Assembly: GCF_002878395.1 (NCBI RefSeq)
Contig: NC_061115.1
Span: forward strand, 56,584,196-56,648,195
Source of the DNA: Capsicum annuum
Taxonomy: Eukaryota > Streptophyta > Magnoliopsida > Solanales > Solanaceae
Direction: 5' to 3'
Length of the DNA stretch: 64,000 bases
The translations under genes and the position numbers were made by a program. A model generated the notes under the pieces. That model was not told where the DNA came from, did no database searches, and saw only the letters and a list, made by a program, of their open reading frames with translations. Shown in pieces: positions 22,847 through 32,960 of this stretch. Every line of letters starts with the position of its first letter. The first letter of the stretch is position 1.

Positions 22847-24679
22847 TAGGTGTTCAGCTTGTGGTTGTTCATCACGAATGTGATGGGTTTGAGTTGGGAG
22901 GACTCACGATCACAATGGAGGGACCATGATCGCGATGAAGGAGTACCTACACAGGTTCAAAATCCTATTTTTCATCCATAGACTCCATAACTTAATTATG
23001 AAGTTTTGGAAAGATTTAGAAGGTGGTTTTCGATATCTCTTCATTAGGTAAGTTTCTAACCCAATATTTTAATATTCTCCAGTTATTATTTCATGATTTC
23101 ATTTTTAAATATTGATTTTTCAAATTAAAACTTTAGGGATGTTTGGATAAAAATAAATCATGATAAATTGATGATTTCAAAGGTTGATTTAATTTAATTT
23201 TTAAGAAATTTAAAATTTGAACTCCTTAAGTTATCGGTAACATGATTTTATAATAAAATTTAATTTTACCCTTGTTGGATTGTGGTTGAATTTTGGACCT
23301 AAAACTTTAGTATATCGGTATGGATTTTTATGAATTGATTTTCTTATATAAAATTCATATTCGACCAGATTGGACTCGTTCAAAGGCTTTTTGGAAGGCC
23401 AAGGATTTGGTTTAAACTTTTGACTTTCTCTAAGGCAAGTTGAGATTTTCTTAGACTTTTTTTTTATGTGTTTGTACGTTATTGTATGTAAGAGTAATAG
23501 GTATATACAAGTCTCGCATAGGTGAGCTGATGAGCACCTATGTGGGTACCAATGTATATGAAGGGAATAAAAGCAACTAATTGATTGTTTGGACTGAATT
23601 TATAAGATCTTGACTTTTGTGCTATATTTGTCTAGTGTTTGAGTTCTTGGTTCCTTGGTTACTTATTATTATACTGATCGGATACTATTGTGGATATATT
23701 ATAAAGTGAGAACCAATTATTGATATTTATGAGGTCGAAATGATACTGATATTCTATTGTGTTCCAAACCCACCCCCTCCCCATATGTATATTATCATGG
23801 TTTTATTGGTTATTTCTCTGTGGCCTTCAGATGGCTCCAGAGGATGTGATTTACTTGAGGCACATGATTGTTGGATTTCTCTTTGTGGCTTTATGGGAAG
23901 ATCCAAATACATCGTGAGCCCCCCCCCTCCGCCCCCCAGACCTAGATCCCAGCTAGATAGATAGAGCAAGGAGTGTATACAAGTAGGAAAAACATGCGTG
24001 GCATGCATCATTATCATCACATTCATTTGATTGCTTTGCCTTGGTGTCGTGAGTGTTGATTGACTGAGGTGGTGATATTTCTCTTTAAGTTGAGTTACCA
24101 TGCTTTGTGGATTTATTTGAGATAAATTAGGTATTCTATTGCTGTTTTAATTGTATATCTAGATGTGGGCTTCTTGTGTGCAGGTATATCAGATTTGAGT
24201 CGGATATTATTATATTAAGTATTTCTCACCATTTTATTAGATTAAGAACAGTCGAGATACTAATAAATATACATGATTTTATACTTATGCTTATTTATTT
24301 ATTTATTCATTTTATGCGTAAGTATCGAGCTATGTTCGCCCGATCATGGATTTTGAGACATGATCGAGGTCCCGCCTTTGAGATTTATAGGTAGAGACTA
24401 CTAGCTCACAAAGCCTACCGAATCTCTTCTATCTCCTATTTATGTTATTTTTGTTATATTTAAGGAGTTTTTGACATTTGATTGTATCGATATCACTCTA
24501 AGAGGCTTGTACATGATAGCTTCTATTCTTGGGAAGGATTTGTATTCAGTTGAATATTACCTTTTATTGTTATTAATCTCTTTTGCCTTTTTACTTATTA
24601 TTTATTGTAAAATATTGAATTGACTTACTTATCATGGGGTATGATGAGTGTCATCGTGATCGAGTTTTGAGTCTTGACA
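22847..24679 (+). repeat. Gypsy LTR fragment H
   Basis: Non-coding. It begins abruptly with cacgatcacaatgg / catgatcgcgatg repeats near 22905-22945, typical of a gypsy U3. It contains a 'ttaggtaagtttc' segment at 23045 and ends with a U5-like 'gtgtcatcgtgatcgag' to 'gtcttgaca' at 24679. It differs from the LTR of element C, so I treat it as another family. The flank may be the site into which C inserted. No gene is seen. Confidence 0.55.
23919..23937. repeat. Poly-C / C-rich tract
   Basis: Run of C broken by a single tccg, inside LTR fragment H. It creates proline-rich or glycine-rich shadow ORFs on both strands that are not genes. Confidence 0.9.
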
Positions 24680-24869
24680 ATATCTAACTTTCTCTTATAT
24701 GTTTTCATTTTGGGTTATGAGTGCTGCACAAAAGGGATTGCTTATTGCAACCAATTATAACTTTTAAAACATAATATAATAATAATTTGCTAATTATACA
24801 TTCTATCCATTGTCTCTGTTGTTAATACAAGTGTCATATCACCCGTGCTGAGCACGGATTCAATAATTA
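24680..24869 (+). mobile_element. Helitron-like 3' end, truncated
   Basis: Ends with a hairpin CCGTGC-TGA-GCACGG at 24843-24857 followed by attcaataat. If the MITE at 24870-25105 is removed, the sequence after the hairpin becomes attcaataattagt, close to a Helitron terminus (hairpin, about 10 nt, CTAG then T) with C changed to T. The body upstream is at most about 160 bp. I see no other features in it. Confidence 0.4.
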
Positions 24870-25105
24870 TACTTTTTGGTCTCAATTTATATGACACTTT
24901 TTGTTGTTTTAATTCATCCAAAAGAGAGTGACATTTTCTTATTTTTAGAAATATATTTTTAAAAAAATTATTTTATTTTTAAATGAAATGATTTGTGGCC
25001 ACACAAAATCTAAGGTTTATTTTGTACCATGAATTTCAAAAACATTTTGTTATTTCTACTCCATGCCTAATCAAATGGTTTCACATAAATTAAAATGAAA
25101 AAGTA
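24870..25105. mobile_element. Stowaway-like MITE
   Basis: About 236 bp including the TA duplications. Terminal inverted repeats: left TA-CTTTTTGGTCTCAATTTAT; right, read on the minus strand, TA-CTTTTTCATTTTAATTTAT. The extended pairing continues into ATGACAC versus GTGAAAC. TA flanks on both sides and a CT..CTC start fit the Tc1/mariner-derived Stowaway type. It is non-coding. Confidence 0.6.
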
Positions 25106-25223
25106 GTAAAAATAAAAAATTAAAATTTAATTTTCCTTTTATCAGTTTTATGCTTCCTTTATTTGTACCTAATAAAAATTAAAATATTGATCATTCATAT
25201 CTTAACTCGTAATCATGTATTTA
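25106..25223. other. AT-rich spacer
   Basis: Short AT-rich stretch between the MITE and the next Helitron-like end. No gene or repeat recognised. Confidence 0.5.
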
Positions 25224-25235
25224 ATCAGTTTCTCG

Positions 25236-25254
25236 ACACGTGCATTGCACGTGT
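25236..25254 (-). other. Hairpin at Helitron-like 3' end
   Basis: Perfect 8-bp stem ACACGTGC/GCACGTGT with a 3-base loop in AT-rich surroundings. It also contains two CACGTG G-box cores. Confidence 0.8.
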
Positions 25255-25380
25255 ATATCGGGAAACATTGTACATAATTTTCTGATCAATATTATGAAGA
25301 TAAAAACTTTGAGTAATAATTATATATGAAGGAATTAAACATGAATGTGTATTCTATTCATCTGGGTGCGCAAAGCAGTA

Positions 25381-25533
25381 TCATAACTTAAAGCAGTATT
25401 GCTGGTGGTATAGGATGGAGAGAGATATCGTGGAATTCGTGATTTGAACTATTAGTAGTGAAATATGAAAACCATCGACCGAATGGCTTGACTCAGAGGT
25501 TATTATCGGTACCAGAGTGAAGGTGTGAAACAT
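25381..25533 (-). pseudogene. Exon-like block 5 (50 codons), unknown
   Basis: Open frame from the ATG at 25533 to TGA at 25381, beginning MFHTFTLVPIITSESSHSVD. Base composition is less AT-rich than the surroundings. I recognise no family. It may be the last exon of a captured or decayed gene on the minus strand, or chance. It lies next to the Helitron-like 3' end. Confidence 0.25.
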
Positions 25534-26264
25534 ATTGTTATGGACTTCGTGGTTTGTTTACTGACAATCTAAATAATAAATATTAGAAGGCATAGTGCAG
25601 AATTCTAATTAGAGTAATATTTTTATCCATATTTTCACTACCTTTCAAGAAGAAATAGTCATTACAGAGAGTTCAAAAACAGGAAAAAAATACTTTTAGA
25701 TATCAAAGATCAGATCTTTAAAAATAAATTAACTCAAAACATACTTCCCGCGATTCATAGAATCCTAAAGAAGATTATTTGTCTCTATATTTTTATTTCT
25801 TGTTCACTTATTAATATTCAGGAATAAGTTTTAGAATTTGTTTCAGAACATTTTGACAAAAGAGATATTAATAAAGGCTTTTTCAATTTACAAACTCCTA
25901 AGAACAAAGTTACATTAAGGTATGGTATTCAAATATTTATTTATTTTGGCTTTAAAGATGTTTTAAATTAAATGAAGATAAAAAAATACTAATCATTCGA
26001 TTTTATTTGCCTAGTCGAACGTGAAATCAACTCAAAAAATATGTTTCAACGTTTTCAATAAATAAAAAATTGAATAATTTTGGTAATTTGGGTTCTCAAA
26101 ATTCACAAGAGGACATTACAAAATTTGAGAAGGAATAATGATTTTTTCTTTTTAAATATATTATAGAAGGCTAATGAAAATGCTAAGAGAATTCAAAACA
26201 TCATAATAAGAATGGATATGGATATTTTAAAAAAATTTAAGTTAAGCAAAAATAAAGCTTACAT

Positions 26265-26405
26265 CTTTTCGAAAACCATCATATGAAGGATTATCATCCA
26301 TGACTGCAAGCGACAGATGATTTGTTGAAAATATGCTAATCTTAAAAATAATGTTCTCCGCATCTTTCTCTAAGTCCAAATAGTACAGAGAAAATAACTC
26401 AACAT
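26265..26405 (-). pseudogene. Exon-like block 4, unknown
   Basis: Open minus-strand frame reading LYYLDLEKDAENIIFKI then FSTNHLSLAVMDDNPSYDGF and RKD, immediately followed by GTAAGC, a good 5' splice donor at about 26266. Upstream, a TTTACAG acceptor lies near 26424, but the frame from it meets a TAA, so the exon is damaged or starts elsewhere. No family is recognised. Confidence 0.3.
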
Positions 26406-26499
26406 CAAAACATTAACTGTAAATTATATAATACATTATTATAAGCAAACTATATAAAAAAATTATGATTATTAGAAAAGTAAGAACATCATGAATTGT

Positions 26500-26612
26500 A
26501 GTTTGTACGAAGCTTAGACTGATGAAAGCTTTCAATCTTTTCATAATGCAAATTCTTGAATTGCTATTGAGTTTACTCTTTGCATCACATGAAAATTTAT
26601 TGTTGGACCTGT
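26500..26612 (-). pseudogene. Exon-like block 3, unknown
   Basis: After 'attgacag' (acceptor-like) near 26615, the minus strand stays open for more than 35 codons: SNNKFSCDAKSKLNSNS then RICIMKRLKAFISLSFVQ. No donor is obvious and no family is recognised. It is reported because it lines up with the other blocks on the same strand. Confidence 0.25.
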
Positions 26613-26983
26613 CAATTTATTTTTTGAAAGGGTAGAAGCATAAAAATGCAGAAAGCAATAACTATAATAAAACATTCATAATTTTTGAATTTTTTCTTTG
26701 CATAATAATAAAGTAATAAAAATATAATATAACACATAAAAAAAAGTCATTTCATGAATTTCACCAAAAAGATAGTTAATTGGAACTAAGGCTAACCATT
26801 TTCTTGCAGTGTCACAAATAACTCATCCTTCTCGAGAGAAACATAATGAATAGCAAAATATTAAATTATCAAAATAAAATGCATAAAAAGAGATAATAAA
26901 TCTAATTAAGAACGTATATCTCTAATTAAATTGACTGAAGATGAGAAACATCCTCATTGTGCAGTAATTAATCAACGAGAAGC

Positions 26984-27070
26984 TTAATGTGAAGAGGGTT
27001 TTTTGTTCTTATTTGTATAAAATATATTAGCTTCTTCATTATTCAATGCCAAAGGGCCGGAGGATGCCAT
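26984..27070 (-). CDS. Short ORF, 28 aa, start exon candidate
   Basis: ATG at 27070, TAA at 26984, peptide starting MASSGPLALNNEEANIFYTN and ending KPSSH. The first codons (GCA TCC TCC GGC CCT) are strikingly GC-richer than the neighbourhood and resemble a plant N-terminus. A second possible exon fragment, with a KDELFVTLQEN reading, follows at about 26835-26800 with a gttag donor-like end. Unknown function; possibly the first exon of the gene fragment captured in the Helitron-like segment. Confidence 0.25.
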   Translation of the reverse strand: MASSGPLALNNEEANIFYTNKNKKPSSH

Positions 27071-27207
27071 AATAGAGCTTGATGTCTTATACAACTTATA
27101 CAACGCAAACTAATTATTGATAATAGAAGGTAAAAAGGAATCTATTATGAATATTAATAACTTTATATGAAGGGCTCTATATTTTCAAATAATTTGACTT
27201 TAAAAAT

Positions 27208-29637
27208 TATAACACTTCACATTTTTTTGTTAGAATTTAAACTGTCCTTACTATGTGTATAGACCCAATACCCAACAATTTCTATCTAAATATAAGTGTG
27301 ATAATCAATTCTTTAGTGTGAAAATATCTTTGAAGGAAAATTGAAGTCAGAAAAATCTCCTAACTCAAAGTTGCATAGAGAACTTCCCTACCAATTAAGT
27401 TTTAGTAGACGTTCTTACTTGGATCCACTTTCACCGACCATTACTCCTAGAATATGATGAGTTAGGTGTCCTACTACCTACAAAATTGAATTTCTTTGAG
27501 TATTCTTTCCAATGCAACTGACTGCTCGGCAATCCGAGTTCGAAGTAAAAAGTTATGGGTGTGTTAATGAGATGCTGTCCAAGGTGTGCTATTGGTCGCA
27601 ACCCCCACTTTCTATAAATAGAATTTTTATATTCCCTTATTAAGTATCCATTTGTCCATAAGTAATTTTTTATTTTTTTTCTTCAGAAAATTATTTCACT
27701 TTAGTGAAAAAAGGTGAGAACTATGGTGTTGTCCATGAGAATTCCAAGTACAATTCTGAAATTGTATTCTGAAAAGTGAAAAAAGTTTTACTTGTTTTCA
27801 CTTTTTTCACTAATACTTATCTCATAAAATTTCAACAACAACTTTAATTTATATTCATGGTCAAACACAACTCCAACTCCAACTTTGGAAAATTATGATT
27901 TTCATGGCCAAACGAGGCCTAAATTAGGGGCAAACTGGTCTTTTCACCCCATGTAACTTCCCCAATCTATTTTTAATTCCCAAAATCATCCTAAACTATT
28001 ATAATTATTCTCAAATCCTTAATTTCTCTTCTCTCCCCAAAACCCCAAGCTCTCAATCTTAAAGTTTCAAGAAGGGTCAAAGATTATAGTTTCTTCTCAA
28101 AGTTTTCTCACAAAATTCATCATCAATGGTATGGGAAATGAATCCAAGTCAAGTAATTCTTTATATAAATTTAAATCTAGGGTTCAAGCCCCAAGGTTAA
28201 GGATTCAAGCTTTCTCAAATTCTTTTTATAAAAAAGGCATGTTTAACACTTCCTACTTTACAACTATTGTAAAGTGTGAATTTAATTATTTTATATGTTG
28301 ATGATTTGAAGTTAAGGTTGGATTTTGATTATGAATGTTTAGTATAAATTTCTTTTTTTTATTTATGAATAATTTGTTATCTTTGTTTGGAGGTTTTGAG
28401 ACTAAAATTGCTGTTTGAAAAGGATGAATCTTCATTTATCTATTCTAAATGTTAGATGTATAATTATTTAAGTCATGGTTATGAATTCTCTAGAAAGCTT
28501 TGAGTTGAACAAGAAATATAAATATTTTTCTCGTCTTTTGCATCATTGAATAAATGGTATCATGGGAATATTTTAAAAATTGTTATGGGAAATTCAACTA
28601 TGATTATGTTATGATTTTGAAGATGGGATTAAGGAGTCAATAATATTTTATGATAATTATTATTCTGGAATAATATGAATGACTTGTAAGTCTTGGTATG
28701 ATGGTACTGAATGTGAATGCCTTAATGAAACACTCCACTAATAAAGTAAGAAAAAATATTTTATTTGGGCTCAAAGAAGACTGTGTAGTTGCACTGAGAA
28801 GGTTTGGTTCTTGTGACTAACACTTGAAACTGCATTTATAGATGTGGGAGGTCTTGTCCTGAATGGAGGATAACTGTTCTATGTTTGGTTTGCACAATAG
28901 TATAGTTATGTTTACTAATGATGTTCAAAAATATGACTACCTCAGTCCATGCAGCTAATATGGGTTAAAGCCCCGTCAATTGGATTGGGTAGTACCTAAC
29001 CTATATAGCTCATAGATTAATTAATATCAGTGTAAACTACATAGTGTAGAAGTAATGTTTTCAAATGATTATGTTTCATTCACATTATTGGTCATTTACT
29101 ACTTATATATTTGTTTTGAGCTTATGACATGAATTTTATAAATTATTTATGAAACTATTTTAGTTCTGTCTTTCTTGGGCTACATGCCAGTACTCATCAT
29201 ACTGATCATCCCGAATGCTATATTTTTTTATGATGCAGGTTCTGAATCTCACCCCTACAATCCAGCTAATCATTAGGATTTCACTGGAGATGACAACAAG
29301 CAAGTAGTGAGTCATCCATCTTTCAGAGGGATATGTTTATTTCTTGTAGTTAGAGTTGGTTTATTTTATTTTGATGATATTTCTCAGGGGTATGTTTCGG
29401 CATAAGATTTTTATTCATACTGTTAGAGGCTTCGTAGACAGAGTTAAATAAATATGCTCACATCATATTTCGAGACTTGGATATTTTTTATTGTATATGT
29501 TGAACTGCATATCTCATGGGCCTACTTACATAACTTTAATTATGACTAGGTTTATGATATAATGCTAAGGGGTCATCTCGGGCCTTCATTGGTTTGAAAT
29601 GCCCGTCGCAGCCAAGGAAACGATTTAAGTCATGAAA
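27208..29637 (+). repeat. 5' LTR of gypsy element I
   Basis: About 2.4 kb, starting TATAACACTTCAC and ending 'gtcatgaaa' just before the primer binding site. It contains the 'gtcagaaaaatctcctaac' U3-like block (27345), a MITE-like insertion (27650-27913), the 'ccatgcagctaatatgg' region and a U5-like end. No coding sequence. The second LTR was not found in the window. Confidence 0.65.
27650..27913. mobile_element. MITE-like element in LTR I
   Basis: Imperfect terminal inverted repeats: left ATTTGTCCATAAGTAATTTT, right read on the minus strand GTTTGGCCATGAAAATCATA. An inner inverted repeat gtgaaaaaag / cttttttcac lies around 27777-27810. This arrangement is common in plant MITEs. The target-site duplication is not clear. 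Confidence 0.45.
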
Positions 29638-29641
29638 AACT

Positions 29642-29653
29642 TGGTATCAGAGC
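29642..29653 (+). other. Primer binding site, element I
   Basis: TGGTATCAGAGC is an exact match to the initiator-Met tRNA complement, four bases after the LTR end. Confidence 0.85.
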
Positions 29654-29760
29654 ATGGTTCAGGGTCCCAGGTTATTTATGAAGTCATGTCTAGTAGAGTT
29701 TTGCTTATGGGTGTGTTGTGCACCACACTTATAAGAGGCTACAGAACATTTAGAAAATAT
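29654..29760 (+). other. Gypsy leader with conserved stem-loop
   Basis: Leader shared with elements E and K: a 'tctagtagagt' block, then GTGTG-ttgtgcac-CACAC (29711-29728), then 'ttataagaggct'. The stem-loop has a self-complementary GTGCAC in its loop. The ORF 29632-29895 begins in the PBS region and is not a gene. Confidence 0.55.
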
Positions 29761-32672
29761 TTCTCATTCTTTCGTACTCTAGATAGTAAAATAGTGTTAT
29801 CCATAAGAAAGTTATCCAACTTTCTTCCTTACTCTAATTTTGTTGGCTATGTCTCATTATTGGGGAGATACAAGTGCAAAAACTTAGATTTCTAATGATG
29901 TGGTCCTTTTCGATAGAGTTATCAAAAAGTTATGAAATAGCACAAAGACTTGAAAGGAGTCTGTTAGTGCACCAAAGTATATCGATTTAAGTGTATACCT
30001 CTATCTTCATAAATCATACATTTCAACCAGAGGTAAGATGTATATTTAGCCCTTTCAAAAGCTTTGTTGCAGATATCACTCTTCAGTAAAAAGATAGGTA
30101 TAAGAATGCTGGAATAGTATTTTTACCCAAAATATTGTATAAAAATTAGTGTATTATGACCTATGAGTAGTAAGATGATAAAAAAGTTAGTGATATGAAG
30201 TCAATAAGTTTAGAAGTCAGAGCGAGGGTAACTTTTTACTGAAAAAGATAGTTATATTTGTGTAAATTTTAAGTGAGTGGATGGGTGGTATGCTCTTATG
30301 GTGATTGGTTATAGTTGTAGAAAGATTTGTAGATTTTATGTTAGTTAGTAGTGAAAGTGATTAGTTATGATGATTTAGAATTTATTTGAAATAGCTAAGG
30401 AGCTCGTGGTGGATAGTTATTGTAGTAGTAAAATTAGTTATAGGTTGTGAATGAAAGGATATATTGAATAATAATTTATAAATTTATTTGGAAAATCTTA
30501 GAAAGGGGGAACTCAATGGTGTTTATAGAATTTAAAGGTAGTTTAAAGGTATGCATGGATAGGTAGATGTGATGTGAGGAAGGAGAATATGCTAATAGAC
30601 CGTAATGGGCTATATTGTAAGATTAAGATAGGCTATCACTATTATGTGGCTTTACCCATTGATTTTTTTCTAGTATATGTAAACTAGCATAGTATGTTAG
30701 AAGACATGTAATGAATATTAAGGAGTAGCAGTAAAGTTGTGAAGAAGAATGTGTTTGTCGGCCATAGTTATGTGAAATAATGAATTTCAATTGATTTCTC
30801 TATTTGATAGGATAGTATATTATGTGGGATATTTATCTATAGTACATGATTGATTCTAGAAACTAAGTTTGAACTTTAGATGTTGATTATGGTGATAAGA
30901 ATGTTAGCTCAAGGATATTGATGCGAAATTTGTGGGAGTAAATTAGTAGTCTTGATTTGATGTGTGAAAGAGCTTAGGTTGATAAATTATGAAAAAAATT
31001 GAGTGGATAATTATGATATATACACGTGAACTAATATTGAAAGAAATGATTAGTGGCTAATCCATTAAGTGGATAAGTGTTAAGTTCATAAGAATAAGAT
31101 TAAACTCAAGTGGTATGTTGTTAGATAAGGTTTTAAGTTGATAAGTTATGTGTCTCTAGTAGGTTTTCTTGAGTTATTTCATATGAAAAAGGTTAGGTAA
31201 AGATAGTATGGTGTTCTTTAGAGATGAATTGAGGGAAATATAGATAGACGAGATGAGAACTTGGTATAGTTTTAAAAATTTCATAAAATTATGAGGCTAT
31301 GTGATTAAAAGTTTAATGCTAGTATACTAAGGTGGGGATAATGGATGGTTATGGGTTAGAGAAAGTAGATGTGTATGCCTATAAGAGTGTGATTATAGGA
31401 TGATATCTGTAGAACCTAGCAAAAGTTAAGATTAGTATCCCAGAAGGGAAACCTAGAAAGAATTTGGTGTCCTCATATTATAGTTATCATAAGGAGTTTA
31501 GAGTTCATGTGTATAGTAATTTCCCCATTGTGCTGAGTGTTGTGATTATAGATTTAATAAGGATATGTCAACAAGTCTAAAATGGTGATCTATGAGCTAA
31601 GGGGGATATAATTAACTAAGGAAGGTCTTGAATTCTCTCATGGTGTTGAGTTACAGGAAAGAGTCATGATATCTACTATTATTCTAGAAAATTCCTCCTA
31701 CTTCAATTATAAAGTACATCCGGACAAAGTCTTATGTATACAAATTATGCCTATGCCTAAGGTCTGAGTTCTCTATGCAACTTATGTCCATGCTCCAACC
31801 ACTGAACTAGAAGCAATAATGTCTCTCAAAAATCCAAGCGTTCAAGTATTAAAGCTCCATGTTACGATGCTCAAGATCCATAAACACATGTATCACATCA
31901 TGATTAATTCTAAGAAACAATACTTTCTATATGTTATCGATATATTTTATGTCATTCCTAGCCCAAAGCAATACTAGCTACGGAAGCTCATCAAAGTTCT
32001 CAGTTCTTAGAATGAGAAGTAATAGCCTTAAGTAACAATTCTTATCTTATTCCTTGAATTTATGAATCCCAGCTTTATGCTATATAACTTAGGATATTTT
32101 CTCTTAAGTTTATCGATGTGCCCAGTCCTATGAACTCATGCTATGTTATGTCTATTCGTGAATTACCCTCTATTAATGGTCTAGGAATTTGAGATATGAA
32201 GCACTTCATGCCTATTGTATCTATCTTACATTGCAGTCCTCACCATGATTAGTGCAATAAATGTAAGTTATAATTGAATAGTGTCATTTCCATTCGTGAA
32301 GCTTGTACTCTAGTCCCTCAATGACTTTCCTTATGTGAGGAAGAAAAAGGTTATGGCATTATAGTTATGTTTTAGATAAGAGAGTAGATGTCCTTTATTA
32401 TGAAAATTTGGTGTGACTACTCGAGATAAGGTTATAGATGAAGAGGGAAGAGATAGATGAAATTTCATTATGTGAAATAGTTAGGAAGGGCATATGTGGT
32501 GAAAATCTTTGTGAAAGTGATCATGGTTTTTGGTGAGGAGATCCATAAAATAGGTGTAGTAAACATATGCTTCAATGTTGTAAATGATAAATACATAATA
32601 AAATTAATTTATGTGTCTAGTACTCCTTGATTAAGACCTAATGTTAATTTTATAGTGATAGGATAGAGTAGT
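29761..32672 (+). other. Non-coding interior of element I
   Basis: Nearly 3 kb without any recognisable gag, protease, RT or integrase, and with stops in all frames. It follows directly on a good PBS and leader, so it is either a large non-coding derivative (LARD-like) or an interior too decayed to read. It ends with a weak polypurine-like 'aggatagagtag' before LTR fragment J. Confidence 0.5.
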
Positions 32673-32960
32673 TATAATGACCCTCCAGGTTATTTCCTCA
32701 ATTTGCATGCATTTTTGGTATTTTGAGCATTTCCACATTGGATACAGGTCATTTATGACCTGTTAGAAATGTTGGTTCGATTATCGGACAGTTTATTTGA
32801 ATTTTAGGCTCATTTTTCTATTTCAGAGCTTTCATTGTTTAGAATTTGCTCTCGTGATAAAACTCCTAGTAGATGACCTCAGATGAGAATTCCAACGGAG
32901 CAATCAGCTCCACAACATTGATTTTAGGTTAGGGGACCCTTGGTTCAGGTCCAGAGACTT
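32673..32960 (+). repeat. LTR fragment J (U3 start)
   Basis: Starts TATAATGACCCTCCAGG after a purine-rich stretch, which is the usual gypsy 3' LTR start. It stops at 32960, where element E begins with TGAAACATCC. It differs from the LTRs of A and I. Its remainder is lost, because E's right side is truncated. Confidence 0.5.

Larger units (their letters stand above)
25225..27170 (-). mobile_element. Putative minus-strand Helitron segment
   Basis: On the minus strand the 3' end reads as a perfect hairpin ACACGTGC-AAT-GCACGTGT (25254-25236), then seven bases, then CTGA (25228-25225) followed by T. This fits the Helitron rule of hairpin plus CTRR inserted 5' of T. The 5' end should begin with TC; candidates lie near 27122-27170, but none is certain. 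No Rep/helicase is present, so it would be non-autonomous. The interior carries exon-like blocks in the same orientation. Between the blocks the DNA is AT-rich and featureless. Confidence 0.4.

Noticed and set aside
23740..24101. Proline-rich (+) and glycine-rich (-) ORFs
   Set aside because: Produced by the poly-C tract inside an LTR fragment; no domain.
20854..24679. One single 3.8-kb LTR
   Set aside because: A U5-like end occurs at about 22846, and a second U3-like block with different repeats begins after it, so two fragments are more likely.
25236..25254. G-box (CACGTG) promoter element
   Set aside because: No gene start is nearby; the hairpin context fits a Helitron end better.
29632..29895. 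87-codon ORF right after LTR I
   Set aside because: Starts in the PBS region; the sequence is the gypsy leader, not gag.
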